Assembly: GCF_001949145.1 (NCBI RefSeq)
Contig: NW_019091531.1
Location: 201,825 to 263,824, forward strand
Direction: 5' to 3'
Length of the DNA stretch: 62,000 nt
From: Acanthaster planci
Lineage: Eukaryota; Echinodermata; Asteroidea; Valvatida; Acanthasteridae
Shown: positions 30,101 to 38,755 of the stretch, piece after piece
Position numbering within the stretch: the stretch's first letter is position 1
Layout of the letters: every line of letters begins with the position of its first letter
Translations under genes and position numbers: made by a program
The notes under the pieces: model-generated
The model's database searches: none
What the model saw: only the letters and a program-made list of their open reading frames with translations
What the model was told of the DNA's origin: nothing

Positions 30101-33100
30101 AGGGCTTAAAAACCTTGGACATGGTCTACTTGTATACTAAGGGGCTTCAAATCAAACGATTTGCAGGCTGACTTCATTTCCTTGCACTTTACACAGCAGA
30201 GTAAAAAAGAAAAAAAACAACGAAATCTTGCATGACTTGCAGAGAACTACATGTACATGTACATGCAAAGTTGGTACACTTCGGTATATCATATACTGTA
30301 CATGTACACGTAGATGTACAATAGGTCTTGGTACCCTGTACAATTTTGTACATGCATCTGCCTGTGGTAATTCTATACAACTGCGAGCACAAGTGCCCCT
30401 TATCTTCTTCACTGCAAAACTTTCAAGGAATCTGAAACTCGTGGACACACAAGCAACTCCAAAATAAAACACATTATTTGGATAATGGACATGTACAGTG
30501 TACACTGTAGATGAACATTAATCATGTTCATTCACATACAACATTTACATGTATACTCACATGTACATGTACATAAAGACTGTACATGTACATTAACAAT
30601 GCACCATTGGCTGAACGTACAATGTAGATGAGACTACCACGTTTTGGTCCTTTCTTGTTTTCTTGGTCGTCCATTGTCCTTGTACTGGACATTGCAACTT
30701 GGCTGTCACACTGGAAACCGTTGCTCAGAACACTCTCCCCATTATTCAGGCCTGATTTAAGCACATGTATGTTCTTTAAAATGTATGCTCGAAATGTGCA
30801 TTAAAGGTTGTCAACATGGGGACCCATGACACATCTATATGAAGCTACGAGCCGAGTCCACAAGGCCAATGACAAAGCAGAATCCCGATAATATCTGGCT
30901 GGCCCGGTTGACAACACACAAGATTCTGTCTGACCTTAAATGGCATCACTCCTTGTCTACATGTACACGTGCGCTTTCCTGCCAGGGTTCCATGGATCGT
31001 GTTTCACCTCAATGCCATAGGAAAGCTCACGTGGACAGGTAAACAAAGCATGACATCATGATCATACGTCTATCAGCAGAGGAACATCTTGTGGTTCAAG
31101 TATAGTGATCATCATGTAAGTCTTGTTTCATCCAGAATTGCTTACTGCGCCGCTACATTATAGTCCTTAACCCTAACCATCATCAATCCTTCAAAATCCT
31201 CTGGGCCGTTTTGGAGGATTTTGGAGGACTGAGGCTGCATGGTAAAATTGCATTGCTGATTGTGAAGGGTGCACTGTCTCAAGGTTGTGGATTAGGTCTA
31301 CTTGTCTATGTTCAGCCATGAATAAATTCATGCCTACATTATGTGTGAAATCCTCCATACTGCTACAGGATCCCATTCACAGTGCCTCAACATAATTAGA
31401 GGGATTGCTGGTGGATTTTGAATGATTGAGGCAGTGGGCACCCCTTCACAGAACATACATGTATTCAAGAAATATCGGAGGATTTTGGAGGAGTGAGACT
31501 GTATCCAATATTTTCACAGTGGCTATTGGAGGATTTTGAAGGATTGAGGATGTATCCTAGCCAAAAGGGCCTTGGCGGTTAGGGTTAATCCTCCAAAATC
31601 CACCATTTTCAACGAGATTTCTTGTACTATGAATGACTGAGGGTTAAGAAATCGTGATCAAGATCAATTGCCATCAACCCTGTAAATTTTTCAAGAAACA
31701 CCTGGTGTTTGAATCATCTCGGTTTATTCTCGCACTTACATTTACCTACCTTCCTGAATCTTCCTGTACATGTACACGATCTCGAGGGATGCACAGTGTC
31801 AAGTGACATGGTTAACCCTATCGCTACTAAATGCACCCGAATGCAACAGAGGTATTAAAAGTTTTCTCAAGTTGGTGCATTTTAGCAGGCAACACAAGTC
31901 GTCTGGTGGTATGCATTCTGGTGCATTTTAGCAGGCAACACAAGTCATCTGGTGGTATGCATTCTGGTGCATTTAGCAGGCTTGGTGTTTACGCCCTAGC
32001 AACTAGTGCACCAGAATGCACTGGTGCAATCCGGTGCATTTAGCAGGGTAGCTAGAGGTACCGAGAGTGACATAAATTAGTTCACTGCACAATGCACCAA
32101 TATGCACCAGTGCATACTGGTGCATCGTGCAGGGTACCCCTGTGAGGTTTGGTGCATTCTGGTGCATTTAGCAGGGTCCTTGGCAAATACCCCCTGGAGG
32201 TTAGGGTTAAGGGTGGAAACTTTTGTTGTTGATGTTCGGCCAAGCCTGAATATACGTCCAGATTGAACTCGCATCATCCCACATAGCTCCAAGTTTATTT
32301 GCACCGCCTCAACATGCATGTGTTGACAAGAACAGCTTGAGGTTTGAGGAGGACCAAGGCAGTGGTCACCTCTTCACGGAACATATTCCAGCAACATAGG
32401 AGACCAATGAAGGATCGAGGCTGTCTAATTTATACATGCGCATGAACGCGGCGGGAGGAATTTTCAGGACTGAATTTGTAACATAGCAAAAAGGCAGAGA
32501 GAGTCAGGGTTAACCACCAATGATACTTACTTTTCCATCTATAGTCAATTTGCCAGTCTGTCGCATGATTTCTTGGAGCTTTCGATCAATCTCTCTGCTA
32601 CTGGTCAAGAAACAAATATGTATCTTTCAGTGCTAAAGATATTAATGTACAATATATCTTTGTCCGGGTTACTTTTCTCAACAATTCCATTTTTGGAATT
32701 TGAGAGCATCGTTGAAAGAAATCCCATAATACATGTTCCGATACCATGTTATTCAACGGCTCACAATTTATAAAGCAGATTACAGGAACAAGATTAAAAG
32801 GTCTGTTGACCTTATTTATGGTGACAGCCATTTCTGGTCTGGTTCCCTGAATCTATCATATTCAGTGTAATTTGTTAAGTGGGTTGGTGCCAACCTGTAT
32901 TGGGTTCCAAGCCTCACTTTCAGTTTTGTTAAATGTGGCTTCAAAATTTTCATAAAATTCATCACAAATTTTAAATTATTTTAAATGTAAGCCGGCATGA
33001 ATTTGTATGAACTTTTTTGTTGCAGCTATGTTTACTCTCTGAAAATGACAGGTTAACCTCACTTTCAATTAAAGATGGCCAACACAAGAATACAGACTAC

Positions 33101-36100
33101 TGTATTTATGCATTTGACTGATATTTGGGTGTATTCACAAAAAGGGGTCACTAATTTGTGACATGGTGGTAGCATGGTTTGCTCTAAAACAAGAATCGTC
33201 TTTTATGGCATTCATCTAAAATAATCACGCTCTGAGCATACACCACGAATAGATGTTAAAACATCCATACCGTACTGGGAAATTTGAAAAAGTCCAGAAT
33301 TAACATGGAACGCTCTTGAAAACTCAATTCTCCAAAGCATTGTGGCGGCGGCACAAATTATGCCTTCGGCAGCATGTCCCTTTCTGCAGGGTACAATTCT
33401 GCGCGATCAGGAAAGCCCTAATCTTATGCTAATGGCATCTTATGCTAATGGGCACTCTCTGAGGTTCAAATGGAACTTGTAAATACTTGACTTGTTAAGC
33501 TTTGCATCTTCACAGTATCTTCAGACAGGCGACACTAAATGACACTATTTTAATTGAAGTGCTTTTATTTATTGTGTACCAGTATTTCACTGGAAAACAC
33601 GTTTGAGGCATGCCTGTGTCACAGATGTGAGGGTCTTTGGGGCCCTGTCATTTACATTTATTTCCAAAAAAAGTTTTCCTCTGAACAAAATAATGTTGTT
33701 TTATCTGTGGTGTGCATATGTTCATGTACCAGTATCTTCACCATGTTCACAGGATACCTGGACCCAACCTGCATTATATTAAGCAAACGGTGATTAACTC
33801 TTCAGCTAAATGTATTGGTGACCCCTTTTTGTGAACTCAACCATAAACTGCACATCCCCCTGACGCAAATTTTCTTTCCCATTTTTTCCCTCGTACACGT
33901 ACAATTAAACGTACCTGTCAATGGAGTTCCTCTGAGGAGCAGACGACCGAGGGAAGTTGAAATCTTTGCCCTTGTGCTTTCCACCTTGAACCCCACCCCC
34001 TCTTGACGGTGACTGGCCATGATCTGGCAGGTTCAGAGCTGGGAACGAACCAGAGATCATGTACAATTACATGTAGTAGCTTAGGGAAGAAACCTTCATT
34101 GCCGAACATCCTGCAACATGTCTATGGGCTTGAAATGAATGAAATCTGTGATGGTGTGGCAAGTACATACTGGTACATGTATCCATGTATGAATCATTTA
34201 TACACATGTACGCATGTACATGTACGGTACACACATTAACCCTGACAGTCCTGAATCTTCCAATTTTAATATGATTTTGCACACGCCCTAGGGAGTTGTA
34301 CAAGCATTTGATGTTTGGAAATTGTCCAACAAAAGGGACATACATGTACACGTACGGTCCATGTACTGCACCGTGAGTTGTATGGAAGAAAACGCCTGAC
34401 TGTCCTTCTGCCGTGCACATAAACATACATGTACACTGTACATGTATTGGTATACCTGTACATTCAGTACATGTACATTGTATGCTGAAGGTACCAGTAC
34501 GCTTCAAATGAGTTCTAATGTGCGATGTCGAGCACGCGTATGCATCTGAACTTTGTGGCCTATTTTTTATTCCGTTGTTGCTGTGACAATGAATTCACGA
34601 GATAGCATTCAGACCCAGTAAAATTTGGACTTTATTTCCTGTCAAAAAAGATCTCCCTCGTCCAGCAAAGAAAACATGGAAAAGTTAGTCCAGCAATTAC
34701 ACGTTATCTTTGATGTAAAATGATAAAGGATGTTCTTATGAATTTTTAGAAGCAAAACTCAAACTGAAGTGCAACACCTGGATTTGAACCCTGTGATGAA
34801 AACTCTTTGCATGGCAATGTTGAACCACTTGGCCACGGGATCACTCAGTCAGTGTGTTAACTTTTTATCACAACCACCCGGTACTGCAAATTTCTGCCCG
34901 GCACTCAGGGTTGTAATTGGCTGTGCCACCAAGCACGGATTTTCCAAAAAATGAACTGAAATATTACTGAAAATTTAAATGTACCAATTCGATCGTATTT
35001 CAAGCATCAGAAAGCATTAAGAACTGTGCTCACTAGGCTTTGTAATCCAAAAATTTACCCGGCACTAAAATGGTCCTAGCTAGAACACTGTTCACTGAAC
35101 ACTGTGGACAGGGAAAAGGAAACACCTGTACCAGGCAGATGGATACTGGAGACCAAACTGGTCCTGATGTGCTTGTGCTGAATTGTACTGGGATGAACAT
35201 GTGCAATTGGTGTTTGGGGGGGGAGTTGGAAATGTTGCTGTGACCAATATTCCCTTGGTTCCCGCTTGCATGCCGGTAAATACCTGTGCATGTACACTAT
35301 CACTGTGGATTCACAGTCAAGAGATGGAATTTACACCTCATGCAAGTTGGATTTTTCATTGTACACTGTACTTCCCATTGGAAAAAAATATCATGGATCC
35401 TAAAAAGGCAAATGCAATATCCAACAAATTCATGTGCATATATACAATTTGAAACAATAACCCAGACCTTCCTCAGTCCTCCAAAATGGATGGTTTTGGA
35501 GGATTTTGGAAGATTGACGGTGAATGGCAGTTAAGTGCATGGTTGATTGCGAAGGATGCCATGCGTGAAAGTCATGGGTAAGACCTTGTGAACATTGTTT
35601 TTGCTTAGTCAAGCGTAAATTCAGCCTGATATTTCTTTTGAATCAACCGCACTGCTCAAGAATGCCATTTGCACTGCCTCGACATAATGATAGGAGTTGC
35701 CAGAGGATATTGAAGGATTGAAGCAGTAGGCACACATCAAAGTAACACTTCCGGGATTTTTTTCAAAATTTGGAGGATTGAGGGAAAATCCAATTTTTTC
35801 ACCCCCCAAATTGGAAGATTCTGGAGGATTGAGGAGGGTCCCAAGCAAAAAAACCTAGGGGGTTAGTGTTAATAATTTGGAGATAATTTGGGGAGAAGAA
35901 ACAAATCTAAATTGGAGGCAGAAGATCTTAAACCCTGGTATTCAAATCCCGATGAAGACCAGTGCTACTGTTGTGTGCCTTGACCACGCAATCACTTGAG
36001 TTGGAACAATGAATTTAGTAATTATACACGTATGATCAGACGATACCAGTCCAATGCCAGTTTTTAAAAAATTGACCAGATGATGGTAAAACACGCACTG

Positions 36101-38336
36101 CAAAAAAAGAGTAGGCTTTACTGCTGTACCACCATTGCAACTGAACTTCAGCAAAAAGTGATTGTAGATACTTGAAATTTTACCACTGCAAACCTTTTTA
36201 AATTCACATTCATAAGATGCAATTCAAAACTAGTACCATTTCAGACTTTCACGCCCTAAAAATCTCCAGAGCAACAAGTCATGAAGTATCGTGCAATGTA
36301 CCGGTACTGTAAGAATCAATTTAAAACAGTACTTGTACAGTGTATATCAGGAGAATAATGAGACTTTGGGGGGAGGGGGGAACAAATTGCTGGAGGTAGA
36401 AAAATTCAAGGTCTCAGAGTCTTTGAGCTGTACATCATAACCACCTGGACACATCCTAATCCAGTCAGGATGGGTGAATTCAGTGATTAAGCCCATAGGG
36501 TACATGTATGTAAGTGGGAGGGGAGTATCAATTTGATCAGGGAGGAAGAGGGCGAATTCGACCACATGCCAGAGACAAACCTTGGGTCACAAATGTATGC
36601 TCCAATTTACAAACAAGCCAGGTACCGGTACACATGGTACATGGTCATGTAACAGCTGAAACCTCACAGTGCTCTGTTATCCTTCAGAGTACTGGTTTTC
36701 CTTACTCTGGATGAATAATCCCTTTTTTTTCCCCCAAGTCTTTTCCCTTTTCTTCAAGGAAGATTGGGACCTACCGTACCACTGCCCTGCTGGGGATCCT
36801 TTTCATGCCCTCATTTGATTCAGCAGATGGAAACACCCTTGGTTTCCACTTAAAAAGAAGATTCTACCATTTACTTCAAGCATGTCTTGGATTAAAAGCA
36901 GGAGTTTGCAATGGGACATAAAAGGTGGGGGAAAAACCAAATAAAAACTGTTTTTCTGAACATCAATCCTTTACATACAGTAAATCAAGTGAAATGAACA
37001 GACGCCATACAAAAGTTTCTAATATACGGGAGTAAGCCGATACAAAATAGCATTTTTCACATTTCATGTGCGTAAGCTCAGAAGACTTAACAGAGGGGAG
37101 CAAATTCATGACAACAACGTTGCGTTACGATTGGCGAATGGATGCTCACAATTGTTACTGTTATAGACAATTTTTTTCCCCTCTACCTTTGTTTACTTAC
37201 CGGTACTTGTGGGGGGCACTAAACTCAACATAGCGACAGAGCGGGAAATTGGCTTATGGGAAGAGTTCCATATACAGTACGGGCAACACTTGATGCCCCT
37301 GTGCAAAAACCTATGAAACTTGTCTGAAAAAACATGTTTTTTAAGTAGGCCTAAATGCTTCAGAATTTTCCTCACTAAATTTCACTTTTTGGGACATGTC
37401 ATTACTTTCTGACGGCTGTTGTAAGGAGCTCAATTGCAGAATGCCACCCCACATGATCAACCTCATAGCCAGGTACAGTGTCAAAGTGAGTTTCACCTTG
37501 TACCTACGTAACCAGTCATTCCAGGGGTCGTTTTTTTATAGTGACGGGGTATTCTTGAGGTCGGAGGTCATTCCATTTATTGCACTAACGTCTGGGCAAA
37601 GGGGCAACTCTCCATCCACTTTGTATTTGCATGTTTTCCTCTTTTTTGGCAGCAACGTGACAGAAATAAGTAAAATGTAAAATAGCGCATCAAATAGTGA
37701 AATTTCAGGCACATTTGATGTAAAGGTTAAGAGTTTGAGTCAGTAATTCAGATTTTCCCCATTGACCACTACACTATTTTTGTCCCTTGAGTTTTGAGTG
37801 TAAAAGATGAAATAGCTATCAATTGACCAATCAGAAGGAAGAATCAAGGATCAGTGATGTCATCCCGACCTCCAGAATTCTGCAATTACTCCCACTAAAC
37901 CTAAGGGAAAATTAATGTCCGTACATAGAACTCTTTCCTACTCACTCAGTCCTAGTTGTTTTCCTAATTGTTTTTGCTTTCAACGTGTCTAAGTGCACAC
38001 AATGACAATGCAGTACGTGCCTGAAGTTTACACCACCATGACCACTTCCATACGATGAGTACACCATTGTTTTCACACACTCACTGACTTACATTGCCTG
38101 CACAGCAGGATCATCAAAACAAAAACATGTCAAGTCTCTGCACTAGTCACTAAACCATCTCTCTCAACGCCCTCAAAACCCCACTCACCCGGCCTTTGCC
38201 TGTGAATCTTGGGAGAATCCAGCTTGAAGTCGATGGACGGTCTGTCCCTCTTTCTTGCTTCGTTCTCTGCCCGCAAACTGGCTTCTAAGCGATTCAATTT
38301 CTGGTGAAGTTCCACGGAAGAAGACATTTTGGCCAT
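6109..38336 (-). CDS. MAP2K7: MAP2K7 / MKK7 (JNK-activating MAP kinase kinase), nine exons, 3' end off the window
   Basis: Dual-specificity kinase that phosphorylates the Thr-Pro-Tyr loop of JNK in the stress pathway; cytoplasm and nucleus. Seen: nine exons on the minus strand join in phase to 945 nt (315 codons). The N-terminus (MSSSVELHQKLNRLEAS) matches the MKK7 coiled start. It is followed by basic/hydrophobic docking motifs for JNK (RPSIDFKL, then HRQRPALNL across the exon 1/2 junction). Kinase landmarks in order are the glycine loop GFGSCG, catalytic Lys in VAVK, HRD across exons 7/8 (HGVMHRDVKPSN), DFG, the activation segment DSKARTRS with the Ser-x-x-x-Thr sites of MKK7, and APE as A|PERI across exons 8/9. 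The Ser-Lys-Ala-Arg-Thr segment separates it from MKK4 and MKK3/6. About 100 C-terminal residues (subdomains X-XI and the DVD site) are not found between 1 and 6108 and probably lie further left. The locus spans more than 32 kb and is head to head with FPGS. Confidence 0.93.
6964..7042. repeat. tacatgtaca simple repeat, clearest array
   Basis: gtacatgtacatgtacatgtac-type run near 6996-7020, repeated at 7031. The same hexamer unit is scattered at tens of places between 200 and 41000 (for example 9826, 13690, 28265, 30250), much less often beyond 42000. Confidence 0.85.
7022..7277. mobile_element. MITE family B, copy 1, end interrupted by acatgtac DNA
   Basis: Interior shared with 40223-40470: gtccaaaagtgtgacatttt, tgtgtcc, tcatcactctt and aaaatgtgttctga-like segments. 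The right end aligns as an inverted repeat with the left, but the left copy contains an extra tacatgtacatgt block. Confidence 0.75.
7316..7460 (-). mobile_element. tRNA-derived SINE with a MIR/L2-like 3' segment
   Basis: On the minus strand: A-box-like ttgccaagaggttta, an anticodon-like stem actcc/ggagt, B box gggttcaaatcc, then tacgacctttggcaagtcac ttaac, closely resembling the MIR/L2 tail (gaccttgggcaagtcacttaac). Low copy number here. Confidence 0.65.
10040..10475 (+). repeat. Three degenerate copies of a gttgaaatggggaccaaaac unit
   Basis: Copies of catgttgaaatggggaccca then aaacgttatggggaca recur near 10050, 10200 and 10420, at roughly 150-220 bp spacing. Confidence 0.6.
10650..10760. 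repeat. cacaagtgggaaaa repeat cluster 1
   Basis: Several copies of caaagtgggaaaa and cacaagtgggaaaac, related in both orientations to the cluster at 13740-14010. Confidence 0.55.
11149..11272. mobile_element. pogo/mariner-like MITE
   Basis: Ends tacagtccattctcgttaat and, in complement, tacagtcgaacctcgttaat; about 25-bp inverted repeats bounded by TA. 124 bp. Similar half-ends occur at 19697 (cagtcaactctcatgataac) and 11726 (ataacgaaattcgactg). Confidence 0.75.
13740..14010. repeat. cacaagtgggaaaa repeat cluster 2
   Basis: Copies of ttttcccacttgtg and its complement alternate (13861, 13905, 13970), forming imperfect palindromes. Open frames here are repeat artefacts. Confidence 0.55.
15561..15688 (-). 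CDS. MAP2K7: MAP2K7 exon 8, catalytic loop, DFG and activation segment
   Basis: 128 nt reading (G)AT GTC AAA: DVKPSNMLLDEKGVVKLCDF, GISGRLVDSKARTRSAGCVA, YMA. Contains catalytic Asp and Asn, the Mg-binding DFG, and the Ser and Thr that upstream MAP3Ks phosphorylate (SKART). Donor GCG followed by GTGAGT. Confidence 0.95.
15752..15987. mobile_element. MITE family A, copy 1 (ggggccaatttcatag ends)
   Basis: Inverted repeat ends ggggccaatttcatagcgct and, on the other side, the complement of agctctataaaattggccc. Interior shared with 28755-28997: ccagccaaaact, attgttttgggat and ggttagcatgacaatca. No coding capacity. Confidence 0.85.
18901..19032. mobile_element. 132-bp element with 12-bp inverted ends and a tRNA-like B box
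   Basis: Perfect ends ccttacccaacg / cgttgggtaagg. Inside are a B-box motif ggttcgagtcc at 18938, a hairpin agcttgtga...tcacaagct and a palindrome agcact...agtgct. A related fragment lies near 10985-11010 (ctctcgga-aa-cac-gagcata). Confidence 0.65.
20623..20674 (-). CDS. MAP2K7: MAP2K7 exon 7, catalytic-loop start
   Basis: 52 nt encoding IVNALNYLKEVHGVMHR plus one base. The aspartate of HRD is completed by exon 8. Acceptor TTTCACAG, donor AGAG followed by GTAAGA. Confidence 0.93.
20675..21239 (-). other. MAP2K7 intron between exons 6 and 7
   Basis: 565 bp, no repeats or exons recognised apart from a G tract at 21127. Confidence 0.8.
21240..21347 (-). CDS. MAP2K7: MAP2K7 exon 6, hinge and alpha-D/E region
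   Basis: Exactly 36 codons, SEVWICMEQMATCLEKLLKR then LREPIPEQIIGKMVVA, matching vertebrate DVFIAMELMGTCAEKLKKR. Acceptor TTTTCAG, donor GCG followed by GTAAGT. Phase 0 at both ends. Confidence 0.95.
21650..22380. repeat. 21-bp minisatellite (aggtccctgggagactttgaa type)
   Basis: Degenerate 20-23 bp units such as aggtccctggggaattttga, aggtccctgggagacttcac and aggtccctgggcgactttga flank the gap on both sides. The last unit ends at the GT donor of MAP2K7 exon 5. The period is near a multiple of three, which keeps a long open frame with a GPFKI-type heptad on the minus strand. Confidence 0.85.
21821..22159. other. Assembly gap (339 N) inside a minisatellite
   Basis: Run of N within the intron between MAP2K7 exons 5 and 6. 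Both flanks are copies of the same 21-bp repeat, so the true length is unknown. No coding exon is missing, as exons 5 and 6 join in phase. Confidence 0.97.
22381..22500 (-). CDS. MAP2K7: MAP2K7 exon 5, alpha-C helix region
   Basis: Exactly 40 codons, QMRRSGNKEENKRILMDL to VQCLGALVSP, nearly identical to vertebrate MKK7. Acceptor CTTACAG, donor CCG followed by GTAAGA. The 21-bp minisatellite of the next intron begins directly at this donor. Confidence 0.95.
22591..23018. mobile_element. Tc1/mariner-type non-autonomous element
   Basis: Begins tacagtcatttgccaaagtt and ends, in reverse complement, tacagtcatttccaaaagtt; about 30-bp terminal inverted repeats bounded by TA, the target site of Tc1/mariner. 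428 bp with no transposase frame. In the MAP2K7 intron between exons 4 and 5. Confidence 0.75.
23715..23828 (-). CDS. MAP2K7: MAP2K7 exon 4, glycine loop and catalytic lysine
   Basis: Exactly 38 codons in phase 0. RVPFNIDSLEAIDELGFG leads into the glycine-rich loop GFGSCGHV, and the exon ends at the ATP-anchoring lysine VAVK followed by GTATGT. Vertebrate MKK7 has the loop GSGTCGQV here. The second glycine of the usual GxGxxG is kept. Confidence 0.92.
24284..24689. mobile_element. Element family D (TTAACCCTAAC ends), copy 1
   Basis: Starts ttaatcctaaccctccaaaa and ends ggttagggttaa. Interior shares gcctgatatttcttttgaat, tgcctcaacataatga, and repeated ggaggattttgaaggatt with 31167-31588 and 35458-35872, in the same orientation. 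About 400 bp, non-coding. Confidence 0.82.
26057..26240. mobile_element. 184-bp MITE with long inverted ends
   Basis: Left ctaaggcacggacgtgtata, right in complement cttagttcacggacgtataa; pairing continues through tctggactggcaatgcc. Non-coding, in a MAP2K7 intron. Confidence 0.8.
28755..28997. mobile_element. MITE family A, copy 2
   Basis: Same orientation, ends and interior as 15752-15987, with terminal repeats ggggccaatttcatagagct and its complement. Subterminal gcttaagca palindromes recur. In the MAP2K7 intron between exons 3 and 4. Confidence 0.87.
31167..31588. mobile_element. Element family D, copy 2
   Basis: Perfect 12-bp terminal inverted repeat ttaaccctaacc / ggttagggttaa. Interior ggaggattttggaggactga, cagtgcctcaacataatta and a subterminal aaaagggccttggc shared with the other copies. 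Confidence 0.87.
31811..32210. mobile_element. TTAACCCTA-ended element carrying ggtgcattttagcagg repeats
   Basis: Ends gttaaccctatcgc and ggttagggttaa. Interior differs from family D: repeated and inverted copies of tggtgcatttagcagg and tgcattctggtgca, with a 46-bp tandem duplication at 31874-31965. Confidence 0.7.
31874..31980. repeat. 46-bp tandem repeat, two full units and a partial third
   Basis: Units begin at 31874, 31920 and 31966 with ggtgcattttagcaggcaac. The first two differ at one base (gtcgtctgg / gtcatctgg). Confidence 0.9.
32199..32514. mobile_element. Element family D, divergent or truncated copy beside MAP2K7 exon 3
   Basis: Shares ggttagggttaa at the left and gtcagggttaac at the right, with cgcctcaacatg, ggcagtggtcacctcttcac and tgaaggatcgaggctgtc as in family D. 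Its right end is about 15 bases from the splice donor of MAP2K7 exon 3. Confidence 0.65.
32531..32600 (-). CDS. MAP2K7: MAP2K7 exon 3, pre-kinase segment
   Basis: Encodes SSREIDRKLQEIMRQTG, then KLTIDGK, clearly the vertebrate segment EIDQKLQEIMKQTGYLTIGG just before the kinase domain. Donor AAAA followed by GTAAGT. Two in-phase acceptors lie six bases apart (exon starting at 32600 or 32594), so two residues may be optional. A transposon terminus lies about 15 bases inside the intron beyond the donor. Confidence 0.88.
32601..33914 (-). other. MAP2K7 intron between exons 2 and 3
   Basis: 1.3 kb of AT-rich unique DNA; no element or exon recognised. Confidence 0.75.
33915..34038 (-). CDS. MAP2K7: MAP2K7 exon 2, second docking motif and Ser/Gly-rich linker
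   Basis: Acceptor TTCCCAG before CTCTGAACC, donor ACAG followed by GTACGT; phase 1 in, phase 2 out, 124 nt. With the last base of exon 1 it reads RPALNLPDHGQ, the counterpart of the vertebrate RPRPTLQLPL docking site. A Gly/Ser/Lys-rich linker follows, ending PQRNSID. The linker is short and poorly conserved, as in other invertebrate MKK7 proteins. Confidence 0.8.
34770..34850 (-). mobile_element. tRNA-derived SINE head or decayed tRNA pseudogene
   Basis: On the minus strand: A box tggccaagtggtt and B box gggttcaaatcc with tRNA spacing. Anticodon stem has a mismatch and the loop lacks T33, so it is not a functional tRNA. Confidence 0.6.
35458..35872. mobile_element. Element family D, copy 3
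   Basis: Ends taacccagacc and ggttagtgttaa. Interior gcctgatatttcttttgaat, actgcctcgacataatga, ggattgaggaggg. Same orientation as 24284-24689, with which it shares the longest stretches. Confidence 0.82.
38189..38336 (-). CDS. MAP2K7: MAP2K7 exon 1, start codon and first docking motif
   Basis: Start chosen at ATG 38336 (MAKMSSSVELHQK); a second in-frame ATG is at 38327. The frame stays open upstream to an ATG at 38393, but that extension does not resemble MKK7. The exon encodes the Leu-rich N-terminal helix and a D-type docking motif (ARKRDRPSIDFKL). It ends in phase 1 at AGG CCG G followed by GTGAGT. A pyrimidine-poor AG at about 38366 leaves open an upstream 5' UTR exon. Confidence 0.85.
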
Positions 38337-38755
38337 TTCAGAATAGTTGGGGTCAGTACAGCCTCTAACAAACATTTTAAATAAATGTGTCATGTTATTC
38401 CATTCAAAAACTCGATATTGGAAGGAATTTATTTTGTAAATACAGTAATTTCTGGAACATAGCTTTCCAAGATTTTTTCATTCAAATTATCAAAATTGTG
38501 TCATTTCTAAAGTTTTCGCAATATTCAAGTAGATGATTATTTAAATGACCTAAAGTTCGCGGCAAAACCGTACGACAGTCGCACGCGCGCGATGCATCGA
38601 TGTTGGACGTTCACAGTACATGTGTGTGGTAATCCATTGTGCAAAGCCATCAATGATCAAATCATCAGTGCTCTGGCGCGGCATGAGTGCTGGTAGGCCT
38701 ACATACTGTGTTACCTGTTTATGTGGATCGATCGTTCACTCTTATCCACTGAAGC
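38337..38755. promoter_or_regulatory. Probable bidirectional promoter between MAP2K7 and FPGS
   Basis: Only 419 bp separate the divergent start codons. The centre (about 38575-38610) is rich in CpG (cacgcgcgcgatgcatcgat) in otherwise AT-rich DNA. No clear TATA box is seen. Transcription starts of both genes must lie here or in undetected 5' UTR exons. Confidence 0.6.

Larger units (their letters stand above)
23829..32530 (-). other. MAP2K7 intron between exons 3 and 4
   Basis: 8.7 kb. Holds family D elements, MITE A copy 2, the 26057 MITE, ctagccc/gggctag repeats near 24180-24235 and 25370-25455, and dense tacatgta arrays (25180-25310, 27990-28370). The long frames here read MYMYTCT and are repeat artefacts. 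Confidence 0.75.
34039..38188 (-). other. MAP2K7 intron 1
   Basis: 4.1 kb. Contains tacatgta arrays at 34160-34475, a tRNA-like SINE at 34770 and family D copy 3. The ttaaccctgacagtcctga at 34237 may be another family D end. Confidence 0.75.

Noticed and set aside
31167-31178. ttaaccctaacc as interstitial telomere sequence
   Set aside because: Occurs once at each element end in inverted orientation, not as a tandem array; it is a terminal repeat.
34067-34507. 146-codon open frame on the minus strand
   Set aside because: Reads Met/Tyr/Cys/Thr-rich peptide from the tacatgta array; no splice or homology support.
34770-34850. Functional tRNA gene
   Set aside because: Anticodon stem mismatch, no T at position 33 and unpaired acceptor ends.
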